From an uncultured Saprospiraceae bacterium (GTDB taxonomy: Bacteria > Bacteroidota > Bacteroidia > Chitinophagales > Saprospiraceae): a stretch of DNA of 5,750 nt. Made by a program: the position numbers and the translations under genes. The stretch spans positions 1 through 5,750 of the forward strand of contig CAKZLT010000461.1 of the NCBI GenBank assembly GCA_937127195.1. Reading direction: 5' to 3'. The notes beneath the pieces were generated by a model. It had not been told where the DNA came from. It did not search any database and saw only the letters and a list, made by a program, of their open reading frames with translations. Shown piece after piece: positions 1 to 5,741 of the stretch (within the stretch, counting starts at the first letter, position 1; each line of letters opens with the position of its first letter).

Positions 1-112
1 TTTGTAGCAATTTTGTGATTAAAAGAGTATAAGCGCCTTTAGGTGCGTCACTGCAATTCGTTATAATCAGAAATTTTACAATTATCCTGTCTTTATACTA
101 AAATCAATACAA
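1..112. other. Gene-free leader upstream of the pRiA4b-like gene
   Basis: I see no coding region here. A small G+C-rich hairpin (GCGCC at 33-37, loop TTTA, GGTGC at 42-46, with one G-U pair) stands out in otherwise AT-rich DNA. The segment presumably carries the promoter of the gene starting at 113, but I find no convincing match to the Bacteroidota promoter pattern (TTTG near -33, TAnnTTTG near -7). No Shine-Dalgarno sequence precedes the ATG, only an A-rich stretch, which is common in this phylum. Confidence 0.4.
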
Positions 113-1456
113 ATGAAGCAAGAAATAATACTACAAGCATTTGAACCGACAATAGTAATTGACTTCAATAGTTTCTTAGATTACTGTAAAAAAGCAAAAC
201 CTACCATTTCCAAAACGAAGGAGTTTATTAGTAGAAAATTCGTTTTTGAAATTAATCAACTACTGACTAATCCGCATGAAGGGTTGACGAATAGAAATGA
301 CCAAAACCATTATGCTCAAATTCATTTATTATATCATTTAGCCTTGAACGGAGCGTTGTTTTTTTGTGATTGGTCAAGGAAATCGAAGCCTTCTTTTACG
401 CCAAATGCAGAGCAGATTGAGCGATATGAATCATTGAATACAAAGGAACAGTATCTGTTTCTTTTCCAATGTTTTTATGTGTATTCCAATTTTGAATTGA
501 TTAGTCAAGAAGATAGAAGCTACTTTGTAGCTGAATTTTTTGAAAAAGGATTAGAGGAACTTATTCAATTAAAAGCTAATCAAGCTTATAGTCTTTTGTG
601 GGATAGCAAAACAGGAAAGCAGTTAAAGGCTTTAAGAATGGGGATTACGAATAATTCAAGTTTAGCTCTTTATGGTCAATATTTTGGTTTATGGAATATT
701 ACAAAACAGAACAATAAAAATGACTATTCATCCAGAATTTTCTTTACGGCAGATGCTATCTCATTGACTACTTTTGGAAAGGAATTTATTTCGTTCTTAA
801 TCCCAAATGCGCCTTTTACGCTTTGGAATGAATCATTCAAAAAGTCAACGGGAGAACCTTCTCCGCTGGGAATTCCTTTTGATGAAAAAGTTTATGATTA
901 TGCGAAAGCCGAAAAAGATATAAAGCCCTTATTTGAAAAAATGGAAGCTCAATACAAGCCATTTTTTGCGGTCATTCAACCATTTTTTGGAGAATCCATT
1001 CAAGCTGACTTTGAAGTAAAGCTCCCTAAAAAAATCATAAAAGGCAATTTTATTTTAGAGGTAGAAATGGAGTATTTTACCCCAAAAGTGACTCGAACAA
1101 TTCAATTAGGGAATCATTTGACTCTGGAAGATTTACATTATGCGATTATTAATTCCGTTGATTTTGATGATGACCATTTGTATGCCTTTTATATGGATAA
1201 GAGTAGAAGAAATAGTTATAGTGCTTTTTATGAATATGGAGAACCTCCTTTCGCAAGCGATTTTAAGTTAAGTGATTTCAATCTACATTCTAATAAGCGA
1301 TTTTATTACACATTTGATTTTGGTGATTCTTGGAAATTTATTATTACGGTTAAATCTTTTGAAGAAACGGGAAAATCATTAGATAAACCTAAGTTAATTG
1401 GAGAGAAAGGAGAAAGTCCTGAGCAATATCCTTCTTGGGATGAAGATGAATACTAA
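113..1456 (+). CDS. pRiA4b ORF-3-like domain protein (IS1096 TnpR-like family)
   Basis: A 447-residue, apparently soluble protein of unknown function. Residues about 311-447 match the PRiA4_ORF3 family: a beta-rich start, then LEDLHYAI near 338-345, where the family has LxxLHxxIQ, and the family hallmark YTFDFGDSW at 399-407. The N-terminal 300 residues look mostly alpha-helical, with phrases such as LLYHLALNGALFF and LNTKEQYLFLFQCFYVYS that resemble the N-terminal extension found in longer pRiA4b-like proteins. The usual cysteine-containing C-terminal segment (CGG...GY) is absent; the chain ends in an acidic tail, WDEDEY. The family name comes from a plasmid ORF and an IS1096 passenger, but neither gives a proven biochemical role, and no transposon ends are visible here. 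The ATG at 113 is the first good start and lacks an obvious ribosome binding site. A long hairpin 35 bases downstream suggests a single-gene transcript. Family assignment is firm; function is unknown. Confidence 0.85.
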   Translation: MKQEIILQAFEPTIVIDFNSFLDYCKKAKPTISKTKEFISRKFVFEINQLLTNPHEGLTNRNDQNHYAQIHLLYHLALNGALFFCDWSRKSKPSFTPNAEQIERYESLNTKEQYLFLFQCFYVYSNFELISQEDRSYFVAEFFEKGLEELIQLKANQAYSLLWDSKTGKQLKALRMGITNNSSLALYGQYFGLWNITKQNNKNDYSSRIFFTADAISLTTFGKEFISFLIPNAPFTLWNESFKKSTGEPSPLGIPFDEKVYDYAKAEKDIKPLFEKMEAQYKPFFAVIQPFFGESIQADFEVKLPKKIIKGNFILEVEMEYFTPKVTRTIQLGNHLTLEDLHYAIINSVDFDDDHLYAFYMDKSRRNSYSAFYEYGEPPFASDFKLSDFNLHSNKRFYYTFDFGDSWKFIITVKSFEETGKSLDKPKLIGEKGESPEQYPSWDEDEY

Positions 1457-1491
1457 AGAATAGGACTCCCTGAAAAATTCCGAAGAAATGA

Positions 1492-1546
1492 AAAATCTTA
1501 ATTTGCCCTAGTTTTTGAGCGAAAAACTAGGACAAATTAAGATTTT
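1492..1546 (+). terminator. Very long near-perfect hairpin, probable terminator of the pRiA4b-like gene
   Basis: Two 25-base arms (1492-1516 and 1522-1546) pair at 24 positions around a five-base loop, GAGCG. The only mismatch is C1506 against A1532. The upper stem reads CCTAGTTTTT against AAAAACTAGG, and the lower stem ends in TTTT on the 3' side and AAAA on the 5' side, so it could end transcription on either strand. It begins 35 bases after the upstream stop codon. The stem is far longer than a normal intrinsic terminator (usually 6-12 pairs), so it could also be a small palindromic repeat element. Confidence 0.7.
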
Positions 1547-1618
1547 CTGTTATATTTCAATATTAAATCAAAAGCGTGTTCAAATCCGTTTATTTTCATC
1601 TTTTAATCTCAGTCAAGT

Positions 1619-4240
1619 ATGGTTTTTAAGAAGAAGCCCGAAGCCCTTGGAGGCAATTATAAAGTCAAAAGCCTAAAGGTGTTTAGCTCTAAAGAAAATC
1701 TTTTCTTTAACTCTAAGAAGTATCGAAAGGTCTATGATGAAAAAGAAAGTCGCTATATCTATTGTGAGTTGACTTTTTATAATAAGTTATTCGATGAACA
1801 AGATTGGGAAGCTGAAGTAACATTAATTTGCACGAATACGGCAAATGATGAAGTGCTTTGTACGCTTAAAAAAGAGGTAAATGTAACGAAAGATAAGAAC
1901 GTAATTTTTGTGAGAGAAGGCTGGGGAACACCTGAACCTAATTGGTGGAAGAAAGGAAAATATCAATGGACTGTTTTTATTGGTGGTGAAAAAGTTGGGC
2001 AAACGTTCTTTTATATAGTGAATTCAGGATTGGTGAGCGCGGAAGAAAATCCTTACTTCTCTATTGAAAATGTTCGCCTTTTTGAAAGTCCGCGTGAAGG
2101 ACTTGCTCCAGAGAATCGCATTTATTATAGTAGATATAAATCAGATGAAACGCGGTTTATTAACCTTGAAATGGAGTTAAAAAACTTTTTAACAGAAGAA
2201 GAATTCTTTCCATTAGAACTGCAATTTAATTTTTATAATGACGCTGGTCAGCACAAGGCGTATGTAGAATATATTAGCGAAATAACGGACAAGCGAGCCG
2301 AAATTATATTAGATACAGGCTATGGTGCGCAGACTTTAGATTACTGGTATCCAGATAAATATACGATTGAAGTGATGTTTATGGATCAACTGGTCGCTGT
2401 TGTCCCTTTTGAGGTCGGAGATGCATTTGAAGAACAGGAAGAGGGCTTTGCTTATACTACTGTTCATAGTAGAAATCAAGGAATTACGGAAACCGAAGAG
2501 CCAGAAGAAGTTAAGCCAACTTTTGAAGAAGCATCGGCAGAACTAGAAAGCCTCATTGGGTTGAAATCGGTCAAAGAGCAACTCAAAGAATTGGCGTCAT
2601 ATCTTCAGTTTTTAAAAATAAGAGCAGAAAAAGGCTTACAAGAAAGTAATGGTTTTAGCTTGCATAGTGTATTTACAGGTAATCCAGGAACGGGTAAAAC
2701 GACGGTAGCGAATATGCTCGGACGTATTTATTATAGCTTGGATTTGTTGTCGCATGGTAAGGTACACGAAGTAGGTCGAGCGGATCTGGTAGGTGAATTT
2801 ATCGGACAAACTGCGCCAAAGGTCAAAAAGGCAATTGATAAAGCAAGAGGTGGAATTTTGTTTGTAGATGAAGCGTACTCTTTGACGAATAGAGGAGACG
2901 ATCCTAAGGATTTTGGTCGAGAAGTAATTGAGGTACTTTTGAAGGAAATGTCTGATGGTCCAGGAGATATTGCAATTATTTTTGCTGGTTATCCAAAGGA
3001 AATGCAAAACTTCTTGAACTCTAATCCTGGAATGACTTCGAGACTAAGAAACGTGGTTCATTTTCCTGATTATACACCTAGAGAATTGGTTGAAATTACC
3101 AATTTTACTGCTGAAAAACGCGGTGTTGTCATTTCGGAAGAAGCAATTGAAATTATCTATAAGAAACTAGTAGAAGTTTATCGTAATCGAAATGAACATT
3201 TTGGAAATGCACGTTATGTCAATGGAATTGTAGAAGAGGCAAAGCAAAATATGGCGTTGCGTTTGATGAAAATGGAAGACATTTCGACTTTTGATGCGGA
3301 TGCACTGTCGATAATAGAAGGCATAGATTTACATAAAGTATTTGGTATTGATGATTCTCAAAGAGTTAATTTGCCAATTGATGATGCCCTTTTGCAAGAT
3401 GCTTTGACGCAATTGCATGACTTAGTTGGCTTAGATAATATTAAGCAAGAAGTTGACGAAATGGCGAAGTTAGTACGCTATTATCGCGAAATTGGTAAAG
3501 ATATTAGTAAGTCATTTTCGTTGCATACAGTCTTTAAAGGTAATCCAGGGACTGGGAAAACAACGATAGCAAGACTAATTGTCCAGATTTATAAAGCGTT
3601 AGGAATATTAGAACGTGGGCATCTGGTCGAAGTGGATAGAAAGGATTTGGTGGCTGGTTTTGTTGGTCAAACGGCTATCAAAACAGGCGAAATGATTGAT
3701 AAAGCAATGGGCGGCGGTCTGTTTATTGATGAAGCTTACGGCTTGACGCGTGGTGGGAATGATTACGGAAATGAAGCAATCGAGACATTACTCAAGCGAA
3801 TGGAAGACCATCGAGGGGCATTTATGGTCATTGTAGCTGGTTATCCAGAGGAGATGCAAGAATTCTTGGAAACGAATCCTGGATTGTTGTCTCGTTTTGA
3901 TAAACAGTTCAATTTCCCAGATTATAATGAAGCACAGCTTTTTGAAATCGCGGAAATGATGTTTGAAGCCGAAGAACTTGAATTGAATGAAGCAGCAAAA
4001 GTGCATTTGAATAAATACATTGATAATCTGGCGCAAACGAAGCATAAATATTTTGGAAATGCGAGAACGGTTCGTAAAATTGTTCAGCAGGCAGTTCGGA
4101 ATCAAAACCTTAGAATGGCGTCGATTTCAAGGGAGATCAGAACACTTTATATGATTAAAACGGTGATTTTGGATGATGTGAAGTCGTTTAGTTTGATGGA
4201 ACAACAAGGCGATAATAGTCCTAAAATTGGGTTTAGGTAG
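1619..4240 (+). CDS. Double AAA+ ATPase of CbbX/SpoVK type with duplicated N-terminal domain
   Basis: An 873-residue cytosolic ATPase with no signal peptide or membrane segment. Residues 14-136 and 146-268 form two similar beta-rich units, each starting with a KxVxVF/NVRLF-like strand and ending in a 'KYxWxVF...FyI' or 'KYTIEVMF...PFEV' strand pair; I cannot name this domain. An acidic linker (270-305) leads to two CbbX-like AAA+ modules. AAA1 has Walker A GNPGTGKTT at 354-362 (K360), Walker B with D417 E418, Arg-finger candidates R475/R477 and sensor-2 FGNAR (R532). AAA2 has Walker A at 641-649 (K647), D704 E705, R759 and FGNAR (R816). All key residues are present in both, so both modules should bind and hydrolyse ATP. 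Relatives include the Rubisco activase CbbX, SpoVK and EccA of type VII secretion, which remodel partner proteins as hexamers; the partner here is unknown, and no Rubisco or secretion gene is nearby. ATG 1619 is the only visible nearby start. It lacks a Shine-Dalgarno sequence; TATATTTC at 1551-1558 is a weak possible -7 element. Confidence 0.88.
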   Translation: MVFKKKPEALGGNYKVKSLKVFSSKENLFFNSKKYRKVYDEKESRYIYCELTFYNKLFDEQDWEAEVTLICTNTANDEVLCTLKKEVNVTKDKNVIFVREGWGTPEPNWWKKGKYQWTVFIGGEKVGQTFFYIVNSGLVSAEENPYFSIENVRLFESPREGLAPENRIYYSRYKSDETRFINLEMELKNFLTEEEFFPLELQFNFYNDAGQHKAYVEYISEITDKRAEIILDTGYGAQTLDYWYPDKYTIEVMFMDQLVAVVPFEVGDAFEEQEEGFAYTTVHSRNQGITETEEPEEVKPTFEEASAELESLIGLKSVKEQLKELASYLQFLKIRAEKGLQESNGFSLHSVFTGNPGTGKTTVANMLGRIYYSLDLLSHGKVHEVGRADLVGEFIGQTAPKVKKAIDKARGGILFVDEAYSLTNRGDDPKDFGREVIEVLLKEMSDGPGDIAIIFAGYPKEMQNFLNSNPGMTSRLRNVVHFPDYTPRELVEITNFTAEKRGVVISEEAIEIIYKKLVEVYRNRNEHFGNARYVNGIVEEAKQNMALRLMKMEDISTFDADALSIIEGIDLHKVFGIDDSQRVNLPIDDALLQDALTQLHDLVGLDNIKQEVDEMAKLVRYYREIGKDISKSFSLHTVFKGNPGTGKTTIARLIVQIYKALGILERGHLVEVDRKDLVAGFVGQTAIKTGEMIDKAMGGGLFIDEAYGLTRGGNDYGNEAIETLLKRMEDHRGAFMVIVAGYPEEMQEFLETNPGLLSRFDKQFNFPDYNEAQLFEIAEMMFEAEELELNEAAKVHLNKYIDNLAQTKHKYFGNARTVRKIVQQAVRNQNLRMASISREIRTLYMIKTVILDDVKSFSLMEQQGDNSPKIGFR

Positions 4241-4290
4241 TTTTTCCCACAGAGTTACACGGAGGTTTTTTCCACAGAGGCTCACAGAGG
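4241..4290. repeat. Two-unit 25-base tandem repeat of the CCACAGAG type
   Basis: Units 4241-4265 and 4266-4290 agree at 20 of 25 positions. Each begins with a T-run (5-6 T) followed by CCACAGAG, and each contains a second degenerate half (ACACGGAGG in unit 1, CTCACAGAGG in unit 2), giving four related approximately CACAGAGG words. The array starts on the base after the ATPase stop codon and fills most of the 64-base gap between convergent genes. Similar CCACAGAG-rich intergenic sequences are, from memory, common in Bacteroidota genomes, but their role is not known to me. No hairpin terminator is visible in this gap. Confidence 0.75.
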
Positions 4291-4304
4291 CTTTTATTAG
4301 TTAT

Positions 4305-4583
4305 TTAAAACTTATTATGAACACGATTTTCTTCCATTACTTTTAAGATTTCTTCATAATCGTAATAGATAACACCACCAACTTTAGAGTAGGGAAGTGT
4401 GCCGTTAATTCTTAAGTTTTGTAATGTTCCTGGAGAAATGCTTAATAAATCTCTGACCTCTGGAGATTTTAACCATTTTTTAGGTGCAAAACCTGATTGA
4501 TGGTTAATCATTGCTTTGATGTTTTCTAATAATTCGTGTTTGAATTCTTGTAAATCTTCTGTAGTAATAATAGTTGCTGCCAT
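4305..4583 (-). CDS. Small helix-turn-helix (MerR/excisionase-like, HTH_17) DNA-binding protein
   Basis: A 92-residue protein of a type very common on Bacteroidota mobile elements. Residues 1-28 form a charged helix (TTEDLQEFKHELLENIKAMI). Residues 37-85 form a winged-helix, excisionase-like DNA-binding domain: W37 LKSPEVRDLLSIS, the recognition-helix region PGTLQNLRINGTLPYSKVGG (51-70), and a wing with IYYDYEEI. Relatives next to rteC in CTnDOT-like elements (Xis2c/Xis2d) promote excision, so an excisionase or element-regulator role is likely but inferred. The start is well fixed: an in-frame TAG lies one codon before the ATG. No Shine-Dalgarno sequence is present; the upstream bases are A-rich. 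It lies downstream of rteC on the same strand, but the terminator after rteC and its own promoter-like region argue for separate transcription. It converges on the ATPase gene 64 bases away. Confidence 0.88.
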   Translation of the reverse strand: MAATIITTEDLQEFKHELLENIKAMINHQSGFAPKKWLKSPEVRDLLSISPGTLQNLRINGTLPYSKVGGVIYYDYEEILKVMEENRVHNKF

Positions 4584-4600
4584 TTTCTAACAATTTTTGT

Positions 4601-4641
4601 AAAGAAGCTGTTGAATGCCCCCACATTCAAACAGCTTCTTT
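4601..4641 (-). promoter_or_regulatory. Leader stem-loop just upstream of the helix-turn-helix gene
   Basis: In the minus-strand transcript the arms AAAGAAGCTGTTTGAATG (4641-4624) and CATTCAACAGCTTCTTT (4617-4601) pair over 17 base pairs with one bulged base. They close a six-base G-rich loop (TGGGGG, 4623-4618). The stem ends 17 bases before the ATG at 4583. No T-run follows on the minus strand, and the plus strand continues TTTGGG, so it is a poor intrinsic terminator in either direction. Its place in the leader suggests control of translation or transcript stability, but this is inference. Confidence 0.55.
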
Positions 4642-4652
4642 GGGTTAATTTA

Positions 4653-4693
4653 GTTCACGAGTTTTCTGTTACTATACATATGTGTTCGTGAAC
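4653..4693. repeat. Inverted repeat GTTCACGA / TCGTGAAC in the leader region
   Basis: Perfect 8-base arms at 4653-4660 and 4686-4693 are separated by 25 bases, which contain a second small palindrome, ACATATGT (4676-4683). If transcription starts near 4709, this lies in the leader RNA and could form a stem-loop. As DNA it could equally be a two-half-site operator, for example for autoregulation by the helix-turn-helix protein. The sequence alone does not separate these. Confidence 0.45.
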
Positions 4694-4715
4694 CTACGAT
4701 TTGACTTTCGTTTGG

Positions 4716-4750
4716 CAAATATGATATGATTTATTGAAGTTTATACACAA
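4716..4750 (-). promoter_or_regulatory. Candidate Bacteroidota-type promoter for the helix-turn-helix gene
   Basis: On the minus strand, CATATTTG (4723-4716) matches the Bacteroidota -7 consensus TAnnTTTG at all fixed positions but the first. A TTG at 4750-4748 could serve as the -33 element, though the 24-base spacing is longer than the usual 19-21. Poor spacing is typical of promoters that need an activator, and a palindrome sits about 5 bases further upstream. The implied leader is about 125 bases long. Confidence 0.35.
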
Positions 4751-4755
4751 GTAAA

Positions 4756-4768
4756 ACCCAACTTGGGT
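4756..4768. promoter_or_regulatory. Palindrome ACCCAACTTGGGT, candidate RteC operator
   Basis: A perfect 13-base palindrome: six-base arms ACCCAA/TTGGGT around a central C at 4762. It lies about 5 bases upstream of the candidate -33 TTG of the helix-turn-helix gene, the position where RteC binds inverted repeats in CTnDOT to activate the small excision gene. The same core recurs at 4881-4893. Assignment to RteC is inference from position and the recurring sequence. Confidence 0.5.
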
Positions 4769-4842
4769 GATTTTATGTACTCATTTTTAATAAATTGTAT
4801 TGGTATTAATTGTTATTCACTTTATTTTTTTTGACAACAAAA

Positions 4843-4874
4843 AAGTGCAAATTATATGAAAACAATTTGCACTT
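4843..4874 (-). terminator. Intrinsic terminator downstream of rteC
   Basis: Eleven-base perfect arms, AAGTGCAAATT (minus strand 4874-4864) and AATTTGCACTT (4853-4843), enclose a ten-base loop. The minus-strand RNA continues into a run of six U (4844-4839), the classic intrinsic terminator layout. It begins 22 bases after the rteC stop codon. The A-run on the other arm is short, so it fits minus-strand transcription best. Confidence 0.75.
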
Positions 4875-4876
4875 AA

Positions 4877-4897
4877 AAACACCCAACTTGGGTGTTT
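4877..4897. repeat. Second, longer copy of the ACCCAACTTGGGT palindrome at the rteC stop codon
   Basis: Perfect 21-base palindrome with ten-base arms around a central C at 4887. Its inner 13 bases are identical to the palindrome at 4756-4768, and the two centres are 125 bases apart. It overlaps the rteC stop codon (4896-4898). It may be a second binding site, allowing looping or cooperative binding, or simply an extra terminator hairpin, since T5 follows on the minus strand. Confidence 0.55.
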
Positions 4898-5147
4898 ATT
4901 CATCTGAATCTAACATCTTGTTTTCTAAAGAGTCTTTAAGTTTATCTATGTATTTGGTTTGATTAATTTTGCGCGAACGAATTTCTAAAAATGTTCTGTA
5001 ATAATCACCAAGATCTATATTAAACATTTGCTCACAGGCAGAAGCCATTTCTTTAATGTCTGCTGTTCCGCTATTTACGGAACCAGAACTATGCAATGCA
5101 TAAATTAGCTCGATTAAATCGGTTTTATTTCCAGTCCAGAATAGTTT
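4896..5147 (-). pseudogene. C-terminal rteC fragment after the nonsense codon
   Basis: Eighty-three codons continue in the same frame directly after the TAA, starting KLFWTGNKTDLIELIYAL. Internal initiation is conceivable at a TTG (5096-5094), giving 66 residues starting MHSSG, but no ribosome binding site supports it. This part contains the most recognisable RteC sequence, including DLGDYYRTFLEIRSRK, and ends in an acidic DSDE tail. It should be read as the remainder of rteC rather than an independent gene. Confidence 0.65.
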
Positions 5148-5150
5148 TTA
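5148..5150 (-). other. In-frame TAA nonsense codon within rteC
   Basis: The codon context on the minus strand is AAT CAA TAA AAA CTA TTC TGG. A single substitution from CAA, AAA or GAA would restore the frame; no base insertion or deletion is needed, since the frames on both sides coincide (5741 and 5096 are in phase). Confidence 0.85.
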
Positions 5151-5741
5151 TTGATTTGTAAAAGCTCCATAATTTGTTTCCATACTATTATTGTTTTCAA
5201 GTTTATCTATTTCTCTTTTTAGATAGATAATTAACATATCATATGCCATAATAGTAGCCACTGTTGTATCGTGACTGGAAGAAAATTTATCGTCAGCAAA
5301 AAACGATAATGAATCTGGAAATAGCCTTATATCTGCTTTACCTCTGATAAAATATTCTTCATCTAAAAAAGTAGCACCTCTTCTGAAATAATGATAAAAT
5401 TCTAAATTATCATTAAAATAGTTTTGAAGTCTATCTATATGATTATTGAAGTATTTTACTTGAGATTTATTACTACTTCGAGGTCTTTTACTTTCAATAC
5501 TAAATAATTTGACATAATATATTAATTTACTAAAAACATAAGGTTTTATATTTTTGAAAAAAAGTATTTCCTCGTTTTTTGGAATTATTTTTTTTCTCAA
5601 AAAAAGTATTCTTATTTGTTCTAATGCTCTTTTTGTTACTCTAATACTTTCTTCCGCTTTTTCTAATATCCCTTCTGTTTCTTTTTCTAAAAAATCTAAA
5701 TTATAGTCTAATTCTTTAACAATTTTTTCAATCTTTTTCAA
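5148..5741 (-). CDS. N-terminal rteC fragment (197 residues), possibly expressed
   Basis: If translation begins at the TTG at 5741, this stretch yields a 197-residue truncated RteC ending ...GAFTNQ. It keeps the helical N-terminal domain but lacks the C-terminal block where DNA binding is thought to lie in RteC. CTnDOT RteC is, from memory, only about 217 residues long, so a truncated product might still fold. It is part of the pseudogene entry at 4896-5741 and is listed separately because it is the longest uninterrupted piece. Confidence 0.5.
   Translation of the reverse strand: MKKIEKIVKELDYNLDFLEKETEGILEKAEESIRVTKRALEQIRILFLRKKIIPKNEEILFFKNIKPYVFSKLIYYVKLFSIESKRPRSSNKSQVKYFNNHIDRLQNYFNDNLEFYHYFRRGATFLDEEYFIRGKADIRLFPDSLSFFADDKFSSSHDTTVATIMAYDMLIIYLKREIDKLENNNSMETNYGAFTNQ

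Larger units (their letters stand above)
4584..4895. other. 312-base regulatory intergenic region between rteC and the helix-turn-helix gene
   Basis: I find no gene here. In minus-strand order it contains the second palindrome and terminator behind rteC, a roughly 70-base AT-rich stretch (4770-4840) in which I see nothing specific, the palindrome at 4756-4768, a candidate promoter, the GTTCACGA inverted repeat and the 17-pair leader stem-loop. Such a concentration of dyad symmetry in one gap points to regulated expression of the helix-turn-helix gene. Confidence 0.6.
4896..5741 (-). pseudogene. rteC: rteC, RteC-family element regulator broken by an in-frame TAA
   Basis: One continuous reading frame of 281 codons, apart from a TAA at codon 198 (5150-5148), encodes a full-length RteC-like protein. 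In CTnDOT, RteC activates the excision operon by binding inverted repeats upstream of a small Xis gene. Recognisable blocks: a helical N-terminus (1-57), FFKNIKPYVFSKLIYYVKL (61-79), NLEFYHYFRRGATFLDEEYFIRGK (112-135), and FSSSHDTTVA (153-162). After the stop come WTGNKTDLIELIYALHSSG and NIDLGDYYRTFLEIRSRK, both strongly RteC-like. Frame and conservation persist after the TAA, so the loss is recent, an artefact, or bypassed. The start is also doubtful: the frame opens with TTG at 5741, has no ribosome binding site, and an in-frame TGA sits three codons upstream (5750-5748), inside repeated TTGAAAAA words prone to slippage. The region is more AT-rich than the left-hand genes. The true start may lie beyond the window with a frameshift. 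RteC identity is secure; functional status is uncertain. Confidence 0.8.

Noticed and set aside
33..65. Small GC hairpin followed by CTGCAATTCGTTATAA, vaguely like the end of an integron attC site
   Set aside because: The terminal word does not fit the GTTRRRY core, no partner R'' box is visible, and the hairpin after the next gene lacks these boxes too. The match is too weak to report as a cassette.
113..1456. Treating the pRiA4b/IS1096-like gene as a transposase or insertion sequence
   Set aside because: No terminal inverted repeats, target duplication or catalytic transposase motifs are visible. The family label is historical.
2636..3007. Minus-strand open frame of 123 codons
   Set aside because: It lies wholly antisense to the first AAA+ module, shows no family signature, and its composition (Ile/Arg/Phe-rich, no domain) is what a complementary frame of a conserved gene gives.
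3788..4105. Minus-strand open frame of 105 codons
   Set aside because: It is antisense to the second AAA+ module, in the part homologous to the one opposite the other antisense frame. The pair reflects shared sequence of the two modules, not genes.
1619..4240. Calling the ATPase a Rubisco activase (cbbX) or sporulation protein (spoVK)
   Set aside because: Only the AAA+ modules are shared. The length, double motor and N-terminal domains differ, and no Rubisco or sporulation genes are present.
4601..4641. Stem-loop considered as an intrinsic terminator
   Set aside because: Neither strand has a U-run after the 3' arm, and the position between a promoter-like region and its gene favours a leader role.
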